DNA of 64,000 nt from Acidithiobacillus ferrianus (GTDB lineage: Bacteria; Pseudomonadota; Gammaproteobacteria; Acidithiobacillales; Acidithiobacillaceae), in NCBI RefSeq assembly GCF_010378095.1, contig NZ_WNJL01000001.1:1-64000 (forward strand), given 5' to 3'. The notes under the pieces are model-generated. The model was not told where the DNA came from and did no database searches. It was given only the letters and a program-made list of their open reading frames with translations. Positions 43,590-52,851 of this stretch are shown piece after piece. A program made the position numbers and the translations under genes. How positions within the stretch are numbered: position 1 is the stretch's first letter; every line of letters starts with the position of its first letter.

Positions 43590-44225
43590 ATGAGCGGCGG
43601 GAGTGAGCACGGTGTCCTGTGGGTGATCTCGGCGCCGAGCGGGGCGGGCAAAACCAGCCTGGCGCGGGCGCTGGTCCAGACGACCCCGCGACTGCGCACC
43701 TCGGTGTCCTACACGACGCGCCCGCCGCGGCCCGGTGAAACGGAGGGGGAAGATTACCACTTCGTCGGCATGGAAACCTTCTCCGCGATGGCGGAGCGGG
43801 GCGAATTTCTGGAATACGCGCGGGTCCACGGCAACGGCTATGGCACCAGTGAAGCGTGGGTCAAGAACCAGTTATTTGCCGGAGACGACTGTCTGCTGGA
43901 GATCGATTGGCAAGGTGCGCGGCAGGTGCGGGAACGTTTGCGGGGGCAGATGATCAGTATCTTCATCCTGCCTCCTTCGGTGGCGGCGCTGGAGACGCGC
44001 CTGCGTGATCGTGGTCAGGATACGGAGGCGGTGATCGAAAGGCGGCTGGCGGCGGCGCGCGAGGAGTTGTTGCATTATGATGAGTTTGATTATTTGGTGG
44101 TGAATGACCATTTTGAAGAGGCGTTGAGCGATTTGCAGAGCATCGTTCATGCGGAGCATCTCCGGTGTGGTCGGCAGCAGCACGCGCAGCATGAGCGGTT
44201 ACGAGGTCTTTTGGGTATTGGCTAG
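43590..44225 (+). CDS. gmk: Guanylate kinase
   Basis: A 211-aa enzyme that phosphorylates GMP to GDP. The P-loop is SAPSGAGKTSLARAL. The GMP-binding region is TRPPRPGETEGEDYHFV...FLEYARVHGNGYGTS, with the conserved LEIDWQGARQVR and LRDRGQDTEAVIERRL lid segment. It precedes rpoZ by 24 bases. Confidence 0.97.
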   Translation: MSGGSEHGVLWVISAPSGAGKTSLARALVQTTPRLRTSVSYTTRPPRPGETEGEDYHFVGMETFSAMAERGEFLEYARVHGNGYGTSEAWVKNQLFAGDDCLLEIDWQGARQVRERLRGQMISIFILPPSVAALETRLRDRGQDTEAVIERRLAAAREELLHYDEFDYLVVNDHFEEALSDLQSIVHAEHLRCGRQQHAQHERLRGLLGIG

Positions 44226-44249
44226 TCTGATGGATAAGGTGAAAACACG

Positions 44250-44525
44250 ATGGCACGAGTAACGGTGGAAGATTGTCTGGATCATGTGGATAATCGGTTC
44301 GAATTGACCCTGGTGGCGGCGCGGCGCGCGCGGCAACTGGCTTCCGGCGCGGTTCCGGAAGTGGAGCCGGGGCGCGATAAAAATACGGTGATCGCATTGC
44401 GCGAGGTGGCGGCGGGCAAGGTGGGCCGCACGATTCTCGATCAGCAAATGCCGCCGCCGTTGCCGAACTTCCCCGGCGCGATCCACCGGGAAACGGCTGG
44501 AGTCGAGGATGTCGCTGGCGAGTGA
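44250..44525 (+). CDS. rpoZ: RNA polymerase omega subunit
   Basis: 91 aa beginning [30 protein letters not shown], then [16 protein letters not shown], both conserved in omega. Omega helps beta-prime folding and forms part of a ppGpp site on RNA polymerase. The last 17 bases overlap the start of the (p)ppGpp synthetase gene. Confidence 0.97.
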   Translation: MARVTVEDCLDHVDNRFELTLVAARRARQLASGAVPEVEPGRDKNTVIALREVAAGKVGRTILDQQMPPPLPNFPGAIHRETAGVEDVAGE

Positions 44526-46788
44526 AAGCGAACTAGGCGCGCTCGTGCCTCAGTTGCCTCTGGGAGCGGAGGTTGGTGAGGTGCTGCGCCTGCCGCCGGT
44601 GCCTCCGGCGCTGGAGGACCCTTGCGCGCCATTGCGGGCCCTGCTGCAGCAGTACATGAGCCCCGCCGAGGTGGAGCGCGCGCGCGAGGCGTATGCATTG
44701 GCGGCCAGTGCGCATGAAGAGCAGTTCAGACGCAGCGGCGAGCCCTACATCCATCACCCCGTGGCGGTGGCCTGCATCCTGGCCGAACTGCAACTGGATA
44801 TCTTCACTATTCAGGCGGCGTTGCTCCACGATGTCATCGAAGACTGCAACATCAGCAAGGAAACGCTGGTGGAACGTTTCGGGCCGGAAGTGGCGGAGAT
44901 GGTGGACGGGGTTAGCAAACTCGGCCAGGTGCGCTTTGAGACCCGCGAAGAGGCGCAGGCGGAGAATTTCCGCAAGATGTTCCTGGCCATGTCGCGCGAT
45001 ATCCGGGTGGTGCTGATCAAGCTGGCCGACCGTTTGCACAACATGCGCACCATGGGCGTGATGAAACCGGAGAAACGGCGGCGCATTTCCCGCGAGACGC
45101 TGGATATCTACGCCCCCATCGCCCAACGTCTGGGGATTCACGCCATCCGCATCGAGCTGGAGGAGATGGCCTTCTCCCATCTGTATCCGAAACGCTGGCA
45201 TACCCTCAATGAGGCGGTAAAGGCGGCGCGGGGTAACCGCAAGGAGGCCGTCCAGAAGATCGAGCACGCCCTGGAGGATCGCCTCCGCCAGGAAGGCTTC
45301 GCCGCGCAGGTCAGCGGACGTGAGAAGCATGTCTACAGCATCTATCGCAAGATGCAGAAGAAGGGCATGTCTTTCGGCGACATCCACGATCTGCACGCCT
45401 TTCGGATCATCGTCGCCGACGTGGATACCTGTTACCGCGTTCTCGGCATCATTCACAGTCTGTATCGGCCGATTCCGGGGCGATTCAAGGATTATATCGC
45501 CATCCCCAAATCCAACGGTTACCAATCGCTGCATACGGTGCTGCTGGGTCCTTTCGGACACCCCGTCGAAGTCCAGATCCGCACGGAGGACATGCACCGG
45601 GTGGCCGAGGCGGGAGTGGCGGCCCACTGGCTCTACAAGACGGGCACCAATAACGCGCATGCCGAAGTCCAGGCGCGCGCCTGGTTGCAGCGTTTACTGG
45701 AACTCCAGATGCAGGGCGGAGATTCCCAGGAGTTTCTGGAGAGCGTCAAACTCGATCTCTTTCCCGACGAGGTCTATGTCTTCACCCCCAAGGGCAAGAT
45801 TCTCAGCCTGCCGCGCGGGGCGACGGCGGTGGATTTCGCCTATGCCGTGCATACGGACGTGGGGGATCAGGCCGTGGCGGCCAAGGTCAACGACATCTAC
45901 GTGCCTTTGCGCAGTCTCCTGAATAACGGGGACAAGGTGGAGATTATCATGGCGGCCTCGGCGCACCCACAGCCGGGTTGGCTGGACGTGGTGGTCACGG
46001 CGAAGGCGCGCAGCAGCGTGCGCGCTTATCTGAAGACCATGCAGCGGGGTGACGCCGAGTTGCTGGGCCGCAATTTGCTGGAGAAGGCACTGAACAGCCT
46101 GGGTACGGACCTGAAACAGGTGGAGCCCGCGGATTTCCGGCGGGTGCTGGCGACGTTCAATGCGCAGAACGAGGGGCAACTGCTGGCCGCCATCGGCATG
46201 GGCGAGGTCTTCCCGCTGGTGGTGGCCCATAAACTGCTTCCCGAGGAAGAAGACCGCGGGAAGCTGGTGCAGACGGCGCGCCGTCTGGGGCAGGCGGTGA
46301 GCCACCTGTTGCCGAGCCGCCTCAACCGGGAAGAAACCACGAAAAAGCCGCTGCTGATCCGGGGGACGGAAGGCATGCCAGTGACGCTGGCGCGCTGTTG
46401 CCGGCCCATTCCCGGCGATCCTATTCTGGGGTTCATCAGCGCCGGCAAGGGCGTGGTGGTGCATACCCATGACTGCCACAACATCCGCGAATGGCGTAAG
46501 CGGCGCGACCGTTGGGTGGATGTGCAGTGGGACCCCGAGACGCAGGGCGAGTTTCCGGTGACGATCCGGGTGGTGGCGGAGAGCGCGCGAGGCGTGCTGG
46601 CCCGCATCGCCACTCTCATATCCGACGAGGATTCCAATATCGATCACGTGGACATCGAGCCCCAGGATGGACTCTATACGGGTATTACCTTTACCATACA
46701 GGCGCATCACCGCGATCACCTGGCCAAAATCATGCGCAGTTTGCGCAGCCTGTCCATGGTATCGCGGGTACAGCGCGTCAAAGGCTAA
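44509..46788 (+). CDS. spoT: Bifunctional (p)ppGpp synthetase/hydrolase
   Basis: A 759-aa RSH protein with the full domain set. The HD hydrolase has [18 protein letters not shown] and [10 protein letters not shown]. The synthetase has [25 protein letters not shown] begins near [24 protein letters not shown], followed by a zinc-finger-like [11 protein letters not shown] and a C-terminal ACT domain. It makes and degrades the stringent-response alarmone. It overlaps rpoZ, and ridA follows after 15 bases. Confidence 0.96.
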   Translation: MSLASESELGALVPQLPLGAEVGEVLRLPPVPPALEDPCAPLRALLQQYMSPAEVERAREAYALAASAHEEQFRRSGEPYIHHPVAVACILAELQLDIFTIQAALLHDVIEDCNISKETLVERFGPEVAEMVDGVSKLGQVRFETREEAQAENFRKMFLAMSRDIRVVLIKLADRLHNMRTMGVMKPEKRRRISRETLDIYAPIAQRLGIHAIRIELEEMAFSHLYPKRWHTLNEAVKAARGNRKEAVQKIEHALEDRLRQEGFAAQVSGREKHVYSIYRKMQKKGMSFGDIHDLHAFRIIVADVDTCYRVLGIIHSLYRPIPGRFKDYIAIPKSNGYQSLHTVLLGPFGHPVEVQIRTEDMHRVAEAGVAAHWLYKTGTNNAHAEVQARAWLQRLLELQMQGGDSQEFLESVKLDLFPDEVYVFTPKGKILSLPRGATAVDFAYAVHTDVGDQAVAAKVNDIYVPLRSLLNNGDKVEIIMAASAHPQPGWLDVVVTAKARSSVRAYLKTMQRGDAELLGRNLLEKALNSLGTDLKQVEPADFRRVLATFNAQNEGQLLAAIGMGEVFPLVVAHKLLPEEEDRGKLVQTARRLGQAVSHLLPSRLNREETTKKPLLIRGTEGMPVTLARCCRPIPGDPILGFISAGKGVVVHTHDCHNIREWRKRRDRWVDVQWDPETQGEFPVTIRVVAESARGVLARIATLISDEDSNIDHVDIEPQDGLYTGITFTIQAHHRDHLAKIMRSLRSLSMVSRVQRVKG

Positions 46789-46803
46789 CTGAAGGAGTGC
46801 CCC

Positions 46804-47193
46804 ATGCCGGTTCCAGTACACAGCGATGCAGCACCCCAGGCCATCGGGGCCTACAGTCAGGGGATGGTGCATAACGGCCTGCTCTATCTTTCGGGCCAGA
46901 TCCCTCTGGACCCCGCTACCGGGCAAATGGTGGAGGGCAGCTTCGCGCTACAGATTCGACGGGTGCTGGATAACCTGCAAGCGGTGTGCGAGGGGGCGGG
47001 CGGACGTTTGCAGGATGCCATCAAGTTACAGATTTACCTCACGGATCTCGGTCACTTCGCGGAGGTGAATCAAGCCATGGAGGCGGCGTTCGCGCCCCCT
47101 TATCCGGCCCGGGCCGTGGTCCAGGTGGCGGCGCTCCCGCGCGGCGCGCCCGTGGAAATCGACGGTATCGTCGCCTTGGATGGGGCGGGCTGA
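46804..47193 (+). CDS. ridA: RidA family enamine/imine deaminase
   Basis: 129 aa. GAYSQGMVHNGLLYLSGQIPLDPATGQMV and the C-terminal PARAVVQVAALPRGAPVEIDGIVAL, with the catalytic-site Arg in PARAVV, identify RidA. It clears reactive 2-aminoacrylate-type intermediates from PLP enzymes. It is translated just upstream of the DUF1858 gene. Confidence 0.95.
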   Translation: MPVPVHSDAAPQAIGAYSQGMVHNGLLYLSGQIPLDPATGQMVEGSFALQIRRVLDNLQAVCEGAGGRLQDAIKLQIYLTDLGHFAEVNQAMEAAFAPPYPARAVVQVAALPRGAPVEIDGIVALDGAG

Positions 47194-47194
47194 C

Positions 47195-47410
47195 ATGGAG
47201 CGCGCGGAAGCGCTGGCCCAGCCCATGCGCATGCTGTTGCAGGCGCATCCGGCATTGGTCTCCTTGCTGGAAGAACGCGGCATTCACTGCGGGGAGTGCT
47301 TTATCGCGGATCGGGAGACGCTGGCGGAGGTGGCCACCATGCACCGCGTCGATCTGGATGAGCTCCTCGCGGAATGGGCGCGGCGCGAGGCCCTGTCGCG
47401 CGCTGATTAG
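47195..47410 (+). CDS. DUF1858-like small protein
   Basis: 71 aa. HPALVSLLEERGIHCGECFIADRETLAEVATMHRVDLDELLAEW matches DUF1858, the domain found at the N-terminus of ScdA/RIC-like and other redox proteins, with the conserved GxxCxxC-like GIHCGEC. It stands alone here. The start overlaps the ridA stop region and recG begins 2 bases after its end. Confidence 0.8.
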   Translation: MERAEALAQPMRMLLQAHPALVSLLEERGIHCGECFIADRETLAEVATMHRVDLDELLAEWARREALSRAD

Positions 47411-47412
47411 CG

Positions 47413-49467
47413 ATGGCGGTCACGAAGACGGGGCTGTATCTGCAAAGTTCCGTTTCAGCATTGCGCGGGGTGGGTCCCGCGCTCGTTCAACGCCTGCAGC
47501 GCATGGACTTGTGGCGGGTACAGGATATCCTGTTTCATCTGCCCAGCCGTTACCAGGATCGCCGCCATATCGTCCCCCTGGCGGCTGTGCAGCCGGGGCA
47601 GGAGTGCGCGGTGCTGGGCGAGATTATCAGCGTCGAGCATCAACGCGGGCGGCGCGAACAATGGCTGGTTGCCCTGAGTGATGGCGGCGGCCGGCTGCAA
47701 ATCCGGTTGTTTCACATGGCGGCGGCCCAGCGCGGACAATGGCAGACTGGTCGCCGCCTCTGGTGTTTCGGGGAACTGCGCAGCGGCTTCCACGGTCTGG
47801 AAATGGTACACCCGGAATGGCAGATGGCGGATCTCCCCCAATTCCAGGCCCCGCGCCACCTCACCCCCTTTTATCCCAGTTGTGATGGCATCACCCAGGC
47901 CCAGTGGCGGCGTTGGGTGGCGCAGGCCCTGACCCTGCTCGATGCGCTGCCGGACTACCTCGAACACCGTCTTCCTCCGCAATGGCCCGGTTTGCGCGCG
48001 GGTTTGCGCCTGCTGCACGAAAGCGCCGATGAAATACCCTCGCCGCGGCATCCCGCCTGGCAGCGGCTGGCGCTGGAAGAGTTGCTGGCGCATCACCTGG
48101 CGGTGCGGCAGACGCGACAGTCGGGAATCCCGCAGAGCGCGCCGGCCCTGCACGGCGGCACGTCATTGTGGGAGCGGTTCCGGGCACGCTTACCCTTTGC
48201 GCCCACGGGTGCCCAGGAACGGGTGATCGCCGAGATCAAAGCCGATCTCGCGCGCCACCTGCCCATGCGGCGGTTGTTGCAAGGGGATGTGGGCTCCGGC
48301 AAGACTCTGGTCGCGGCGGCGGCGGCGCTGACCGCCCTGGAATCCGGGTATCAGGTGGCGCTCATGGCCCCGACCGAGATCCTTGCGGAACAACTCTATA
48401 TGCGCTTCCGGCAGTGGCTGGAGCCTCTGGACCGGGATGTCGGTTATCTGGTGGGCAGCCGTTCGCCGCGGGCGCGCCGGGAGACCCTGGAGGCGCTCGC
48501 CAGCGGTCGCCTCGGGCTGGTGACGGGGACGCAGGCGTTGTTTCAGGAAGGCGTGACCTTCGCCCGCCTCGGGCTGGTCATCATTGACGAGCAGCATCGC
48601 TTCGGCGTTGAGCAACGGCGCCAATTGCTGGAGAAGGGCGGCATGCCGCACCTGCTGGTGATGACCGCCACGCCGATCCCGCGCACTCTGGCGATGACGG
48701 TGCACGCGGATCTGGAGGTGTCGGTGATCGATGCGCTGCCACCGGGGCGCACCCCCGTAGAAACCCTGGTGATGCCCGACAGCCGCAGGCCCGAATTGAT
48801 CGGACGGATGCAGCATGTGCTGGAGGAAGGGCGGCAAATCTATTGGGTGTGTCCGCTGATCGAGGAGTCGGAAATACTCGAACTGCAGGCGGCGGAGGCG
48901 AGTTTCACGGATCTGCGGGCGGCCTTGCCCGGCGTGGCCATCGGTCTGGTGCATGGGCGGATGCGGGCGGCGGAGAAGGCGGAAGCCATGGACGCCTTCC
49001 AGTCGGGCGCGGTACGGATTCTGGTGGCGACGACGGTGATCGAAGTGGGGGTGGATGTGCCCAATGCCAGCCTCATGGTCATCGAGCACGCGGAGCGCCT
49101 GGGTCTGGCGCAACTCCACCAGTTGCGCGGACGGGTTGGACGGGGTATGCAGCAGAGCAGTTGCATCCTGTTGTATCATCCGCCCCTGAGCGCCAAGGCC
49201 CGGACGCGCCTGCGGGTGATGCGCGAAACCCATGATGGTTTTGTCATCGCGCGCAAGGATCTGGAGTTGCGCGGTCCGGGCGAATATCTGGGCACGCGAC
49301 AGACCGGCATCCTGCAGATGCGCGTCGCCGACCTCCTTCGTGATGAATCCCTGTTGGACAAGATCCCGGCGCTGGCGGAGCGTTTGCTGCGGGAAGACCC
49401 CGATGCGGCGCGGGCCGTCGTGCAGCGCTGGCTGGGGAACAGGCTGGATTACGGGCAGGTGGGTTGA
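47413..49467 (+). CDS. recG: ATP-dependent DNA helicase RecG
   Basis: 684 aa. The N-terminal wedge/OB region (residues ~1-150) is followed by superfamily 2 helicase motifs: I LLQGDVGSGKTLVAAAA, Ia MAPTEILAEQ, II IIDEQHRFGVEQR, III MTATPIPRTLAMT, V VATTVIEVGVDVPNASLM and VI QLHQLRGRVGRG. RecG remodels stalled forks and Holliday junctions. It is the last gene of the yicC-to-recG block. Confidence 0.98.
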   Translation: MAVTKTGLYLQSSVSALRGVGPALVQRLQRMDLWRVQDILFHLPSRYQDRRHIVPLAAVQPGQECAVLGEIISVEHQRGRREQWLVALSDGGGRLQIRLFHMAAAQRGQWQTGRRLWCFGELRSGFHGLEMVHPEWQMADLPQFQAPRHLTPFYPSCDGITQAQWRRWVAQALTLLDALPDYLEHRLPPQWPGLRAGLRLLHESADEIPSPRHPAWQRLALEELLAHHLAVRQTRQSGIPQSAPALHGGTSLWERFRARLPFAPTGAQERVIAEIKADLARHLPMRRLLQGDVGSGKTLVAAAAALTALESGYQVALMAPTEILAEQLYMRFRQWLEPLDRDVGYLVGSRSPRARRETLEALASGRLGLVTGTQALFQEGVTFARLGLVIIDEQHRFGVEQRRQLLEKGGMPHLLVMTATPIPRTLAMTVHADLEVSVIDALPPGRTPVETLVMPDSRRPELIGRMQHVLEEGRQIYWVCPLIEESEILELQAAEASFTDLRAALPGVAIGLVHGRMRAAEKAEAMDAFQSGAVRILVATTVIEVGVDVPNASLMVIEHAERLGLAQLHQLRGRVGRGMQQSSCILLYHPPLSAKARTRLRVMRETHDGFVIARKDLELRGPGEYLGTRQTGILQMRVADLLRDESLLDKIPALAERLLREDPDAARAVVQRWLGNRLDYGQVG

Positions 49468-49559
49468 CATCCTGATCGGGCAGGATCATAGATCCCGCGC
49501 CGAGGCTTCGGGTATATTAGGAGAGTGTGGGGGTGGAAGTTTTCAGGAGAAAGGGAACG

Positions 49560-50354
49560 ATGGGCAAAGCGCGGGGGAGGTGGTTTTTGGGGGCGATGCT
49601 GGGGGCCACGGGATTGGGGGGGTGTACGACACACCTGCCCATAACATCGGTGCACTCGGTAGCCTACTACGCCGCGCAAATCCCCCCGCCGGTCATTCCG
49701 CCGGTGGTCCCCGTGGTATCTCCCGCGCCACCCCCCGCGCCCGTAGCCCATCGGTTGCGTCTGGTCATTTCGACCACCGCGCATCGCCTGGAGGTCTACA
49801 AGGGGAACACGGTACTGGCCACTTACCCGGTGGCCATCGGTTTCCATGGCGCGGCCCCCAAACGGACGCGCGGGGACGACATCACCCCGGTGGGACGCTA
49901 TCACATCGGCTGGATCAGCCGGAACACACGCTACGGCCCTTTCATGGGGCTCACCTACCCCAATCGGGAGAATGCCGAATGGGGATTGCGCGAAGGCATC
50001 ATCACCAAGGCGCAGTATCGCGCGATCGTCGATGCCATCGACGCGGGCCGGACGCCACCGCAGAACACCCCCCTGGGCGGCGCCATCGGCATTCATGGCA
50101 TGGGTCCACTGTTCAACGACGATCCGCGGAGCACGGTGTTTCCGGGGCGCTGGACGGCGGGCTGCGTGGCCTTGTCCAACTGGGACGCGCAGCAGGTCGC
50201 CGCGATGGTCCGGGTGGGGACGCCCGTGGAGATCGTTGGGGATATCCCCGGTTATCGGCGCGCGTCCGTTGCCGGGCCCAAGATCACGGTGACGCCGAAA
50301 GTGGTGTCGATGGATATCGGGGTGCCCGGATGGAGTGCCGGGCCGGTGCATTGA
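49560..50354 (+). CDS. L,D-transpeptidase lipoprotein (YkuD domain)
   Basis: 264 aa. The start MGKARGRWFLGAMLGATGLGGC is a lipoprotein signal with lipobox LGGC, then a Pro-rich linker. The YkuD domain runs from LRLVISTTAHRLEVYKGNTVLATYPVAIG to the C-terminus. It has GIHGMGPLF and the active-site cysteine in WTAGCVALSNWD. Such enzymes cross-link peptidoglycan or attach lipoproteins. The ATG at 49560 follows AAGGGAA. Confidence 0.9.
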   Translation: MGKARGRWFLGAMLGATGLGGCTTHLPITSVHSVAYYAAQIPPPVIPPVVPVVSPAPPPAPVAHRLRLVISTTAHRLEVYKGNTVLATYPVAIGFHGAAPKRTRGDDITPVGRYHIGWISRNTRYGPFMGLTYPNRENAEWGLREGIITKAQYRAIVDAIDAGRTPPQNTPLGGAIGIHGMGPLFNDDPRSTVFPGRWTAGCVALSNWDAQQVAAMVRVGTPVEIVGDIPGYRRASVAGPKITVTPKVVSMDIGVPGWSAGPVH

Positions 50355-50373
50355 TCGCCGGTGGGGACGCGGC

Positions 50374-51711
50374 TTAGTGCCGCCAGTCCTCGCCCTGACT
50401 GAACTGGTAAGCCTGTTCGATACAATCCCCCAGCGCTACGCCATCCCGCCAGTTGGCGCGGAAATAAAGTCCGGGGTGTCGCGCGCGGCGGGTGTCGATA
50501 CGCCGCACCCGATCCAGATGTTCCAGGTCGTACTGCGGGATGGCGCGCGGCCAGATCCGCGCGCGGGTGAAAACGGGAGCACCGCTGATGCCCAGCAACG
50601 GACTGATTTCACGGAGTGCCGTTTCCAGCAGGTCACTTGCGTCGCGTCCGCCGATGTCGTTCTGGCTGCCGCCGATGAACGCCGTCAGCAAGACCTGATT
50701 GGCCGGCGCGCGTTCGGGGAACAGCGTGGAAGAAAAGAGCACCCCCAGGGTCTCCAGACCCATGACGCGCGGAATCAGCATGCCGAAACCGTCCAGCGGG
50801 TGCTGGACTTGGGTGCGCCGCAAGCCGAGGGAAAGGGTGCCGACCGGCGGATAGGGAATGCTCCGCAGATCTTCGGCGAGCGCGGTGTCCAAAGGGGCGA
50901 GCAGATCGCCGGCGGCGCCCGCCGGCAGGGCGAGAATCAGCCGTTTGCTCCGCCACGCGCTGTCGCCGCTGCGCACCTGCCAGACGCCGTCGTCATACGA
51001 CAACTGATCGATGGGCGTGTTGCAGCGCACGCTGTCGCCGAGCCTGTTGGCGACGGTGAGCGGCAGGGTTTGCAGGCCGTCGCGGAAAGAAATCAGGCGT
51101 GTTGCAGCGGCGCCGGGGGTTTTTCTTTTCCGGGCGCGCCAGGCGCCGCGCAGGAGCGACCCACCCTCCCGCTCCAGTGCGACCAGACGCGGGAGGGTGG
51201 CCTGTACCGAGAGGCGCGCCGAGTCGCCGGCAAAAACCCCGGAGACGAAGGGGTCTACCAGCCAGGTGAGGGCTTCATTCCCAAGACGCCGCCGCACGAA
51301 GTTGGCAATGCTTTCCGCTCCATCCGCCGCCCGGCGCGCCTGAAAGGGTTCTCCCAGGAGGCGTAACCGCCCGCGCAGACTCAGTAAACGGCCGCCGAGC
51401 AGCGTCCCCGGTCCCAGGGCGACCGGTTGCCGATGCCGATTGAGGATATAACGGCGTTTGGCGAGCGGATTGGCCTCGACGATGGCGCTCTCCAACCGCA
51501 GTGCGCGGAGCCATTCGGGGACGATCCGGCCTTTGAGCATGAGCGAGTTGGGACCCAGATCACGCAGAAAACCGCTTTCTCGCCGGCTCTGGAGGTTGCC
51601 GCCGGGCGTGGCGGCAGCCTCCAGCAGCAACGGTGACCAACCGCGTTCGCGGAGGAAATAGGCGGTGGCCAGGCCGGAGATTCCGCCGCCGATGATGAGG
51701 ACTTCTTCCAT
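50374..51711 (-). CDS. hemY: Protoporphyrinogen/coproporphyrinogen oxidase (HemY type)
   Basis: 445 aa. The FAD motif is VLIIGGGISGLATAYFLRERGWSPLLLEAAATPGGNLQS, then LRDLGPNSLML. WLVDPFVSGVFAGDSARLSVQATLPRLVALE and the C-terminal HPGLYFRANWRDGVALGDCIEQA complete the PPOX pattern. It oxidises a porphyrinogen in haem synthesis using oxygen. It converges on the transpeptidase gene with a 19-base gap. Confidence 0.92.
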   Translation of the reverse strand: MEEVLIIGGGISGLATAYFLRERGWSPLLLEAAATPGGNLQSRRESGFLRDLGPNSLMLKGRIVPEWLRALRLESAIVEANPLAKRRYILNRHRQPVALGPGTLLGGRLLSLRGRLRLLGEPFQARRAADGAESIANFVRRRLGNEALTWLVDPFVSGVFAGDSARLSVQATLPRLVALEREGGSLLRGAWRARKRKTPGAAATRLISFRDGLQTLPLTVANRLGDSVRCNTPIDQLSYDDGVWQVRSGDSAWRSKRLILALPAGAAGDLLAPLDTALAEDLRSIPYPPVGTLSLGLRRTQVQHPLDGFGMLIPRVMGLETLGVLFSSTLFPERAPANQVLLTAFIGGSQNDIGGRDASDLLETALREISPLLGISGAPVFTRARIWPRAIPQYDLEHLDRVRRIDTRRARHPGLYFRANWRDGVALGDCIEQAYQFSQGEDWRH

Positions 51712-51714
51712 GGT

Positions 51715-52758
51715 CTACGGCTCTTTATCCAGGTAGTGGGGGCTTTGCAGATACCAGCCATGAACGTGACGCAGCAGGGCGATGAGGACGGCGGTGATCG
51801 GTAAAGCCAGCAACAGGCCGGCGAAGCCAAAGAGTTCACCCCCCGCCAGCACCGCAAAAATGACCGCAACGGGATGCAGGCCGATACGATCTCCCACCAG
51901 ATAAGGCGTGAATACCATGCTTTCCAAGATCTGGCCGATCGCAAAAACCATCAACACCCAGAGAATCGGCAAAAAGGCCCCCGTCTGCACATACATGGCG
52001 AGACTGGCCATGGTCACCCCGCTCACGACGCCGAGATAGGGCACGAAACTGAGCAAACCGGCGACCAGGCCGATAAGAATGGCCGTTTGCAGGCCGACGA
52101 TGCTGAGACCGATCGCGTAGCTGGTGCCCAGGGCCAGCATGACCAGCAACTGTCCCCGCAAGAAGGCCATGAGCATGGCGTCGGCATCGCTGGCCAGGCG
52201 CTGGGAGATGGGCAGATAGTGCTGAGGAATCAATGCGGCAATGCGATTTAAGAGGTACGGCCAGTCGCGCAGCAGATAGAAACCGAGGACGGGCACCAAA
52301 ATTACATCGAGGACACTGCTGATCAGGCCAGAGCCTGAACTCAGGGCCACCTGCAGGCTGCGTCCCAGCCATCCCGCCAGCTTCTGCGCGTTGGCGGTGG
52401 CATAATGGGTGATGCTCTGGCTGTCGAGGTGGATGCCGATCCGCGCGGAGAGTTGCGGGATGATCCGGGTTTGCAGGAGTTCCAGATATTGGCGCAGATA
52501 TTCCACGAAGAGCAGGGACTGGTGGCGGATGACGGGAAGCAAGGCCATGGTGACGCCCGCCAGGAGCAAAAGGACGCTGATGAAAACCAGTGTGGTGCCC
52601 CAGGTGCGGGGAATGCGGTATCGTTGCAGGCGGGTCACCAGCGGATTCCCGAGATAGGCGAGGATACCGGCGACCAGAAAGGGACTGAGAATGGGGGAGA
52701 GCCGATACGTCAGCCAGCCCAGCAGGATCAGGACGGCCAGCACAAAAAATCGTTGCAT
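51715..52758 (-). CDS. AI-2E family permease
   Basis: 347 aa with about eight helices. LSPFLVAGILAYLGNPLVTRLQRYRIPRTWGTTLVF at the N-terminus and FVPYLGVVSGVTMASLAM...ILESMVFTPYLVGDRIGLHPVAVIFAVLAGGELFGFAGLLLALPITAVL at the C-terminus are the family hallmarks. Relatives transport diverse substrates; a role in AI-2 uptake is not implied. It ends 3 bases upstream of hemY on the same strand. Confidence 0.93.
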   Translation of the reverse strand: MQRFFVLAVLILLGWLTYRLSPILSPFLVAGILAYLGNPLVTRLQRYRIPRTWGTTLVFISVLLLLAGVTMALLPVIRHQSLLFVEYLRQYLELLQTRIIPQLSARIGIHLDSQSITHYATANAQKLAGWLGRSLQVALSSGSGLISSVLDVILVPVLGFYLLRDWPYLLNRIAALIPQHYLPISQRLASDADAMLMAFLRGQLLVMLALGTSYAIGLSIVGLQTAILIGLVAGLLSFVPYLGVVSGVTMASLAMYVQTGAFLPILWVLMVFAIGQILESMVFTPYLVGDRIGLHPVAVIFAVLAGGELFGFAGLLLALPITAVLIALLRHVHGWYLQSPHYLDKEP

Positions 52759-52851
52759 CGTTCGCGAGGCTCCCCAATCCGGAATCCAACAAGAATGGGG
52801 TCAGAATAACCCAGTCCGGTGCGGGTTCGCTACGGGGTGGCCGGGCGGCCA

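Noticed and set aside
42450..43829. N-terminal extension of the 42084-42449 gene up to 43829
   Set aside because: The extension lies wholly opposite yicC and gmk. The ATG at 42449 has a good ribosome site and begins a compositionally different protein.
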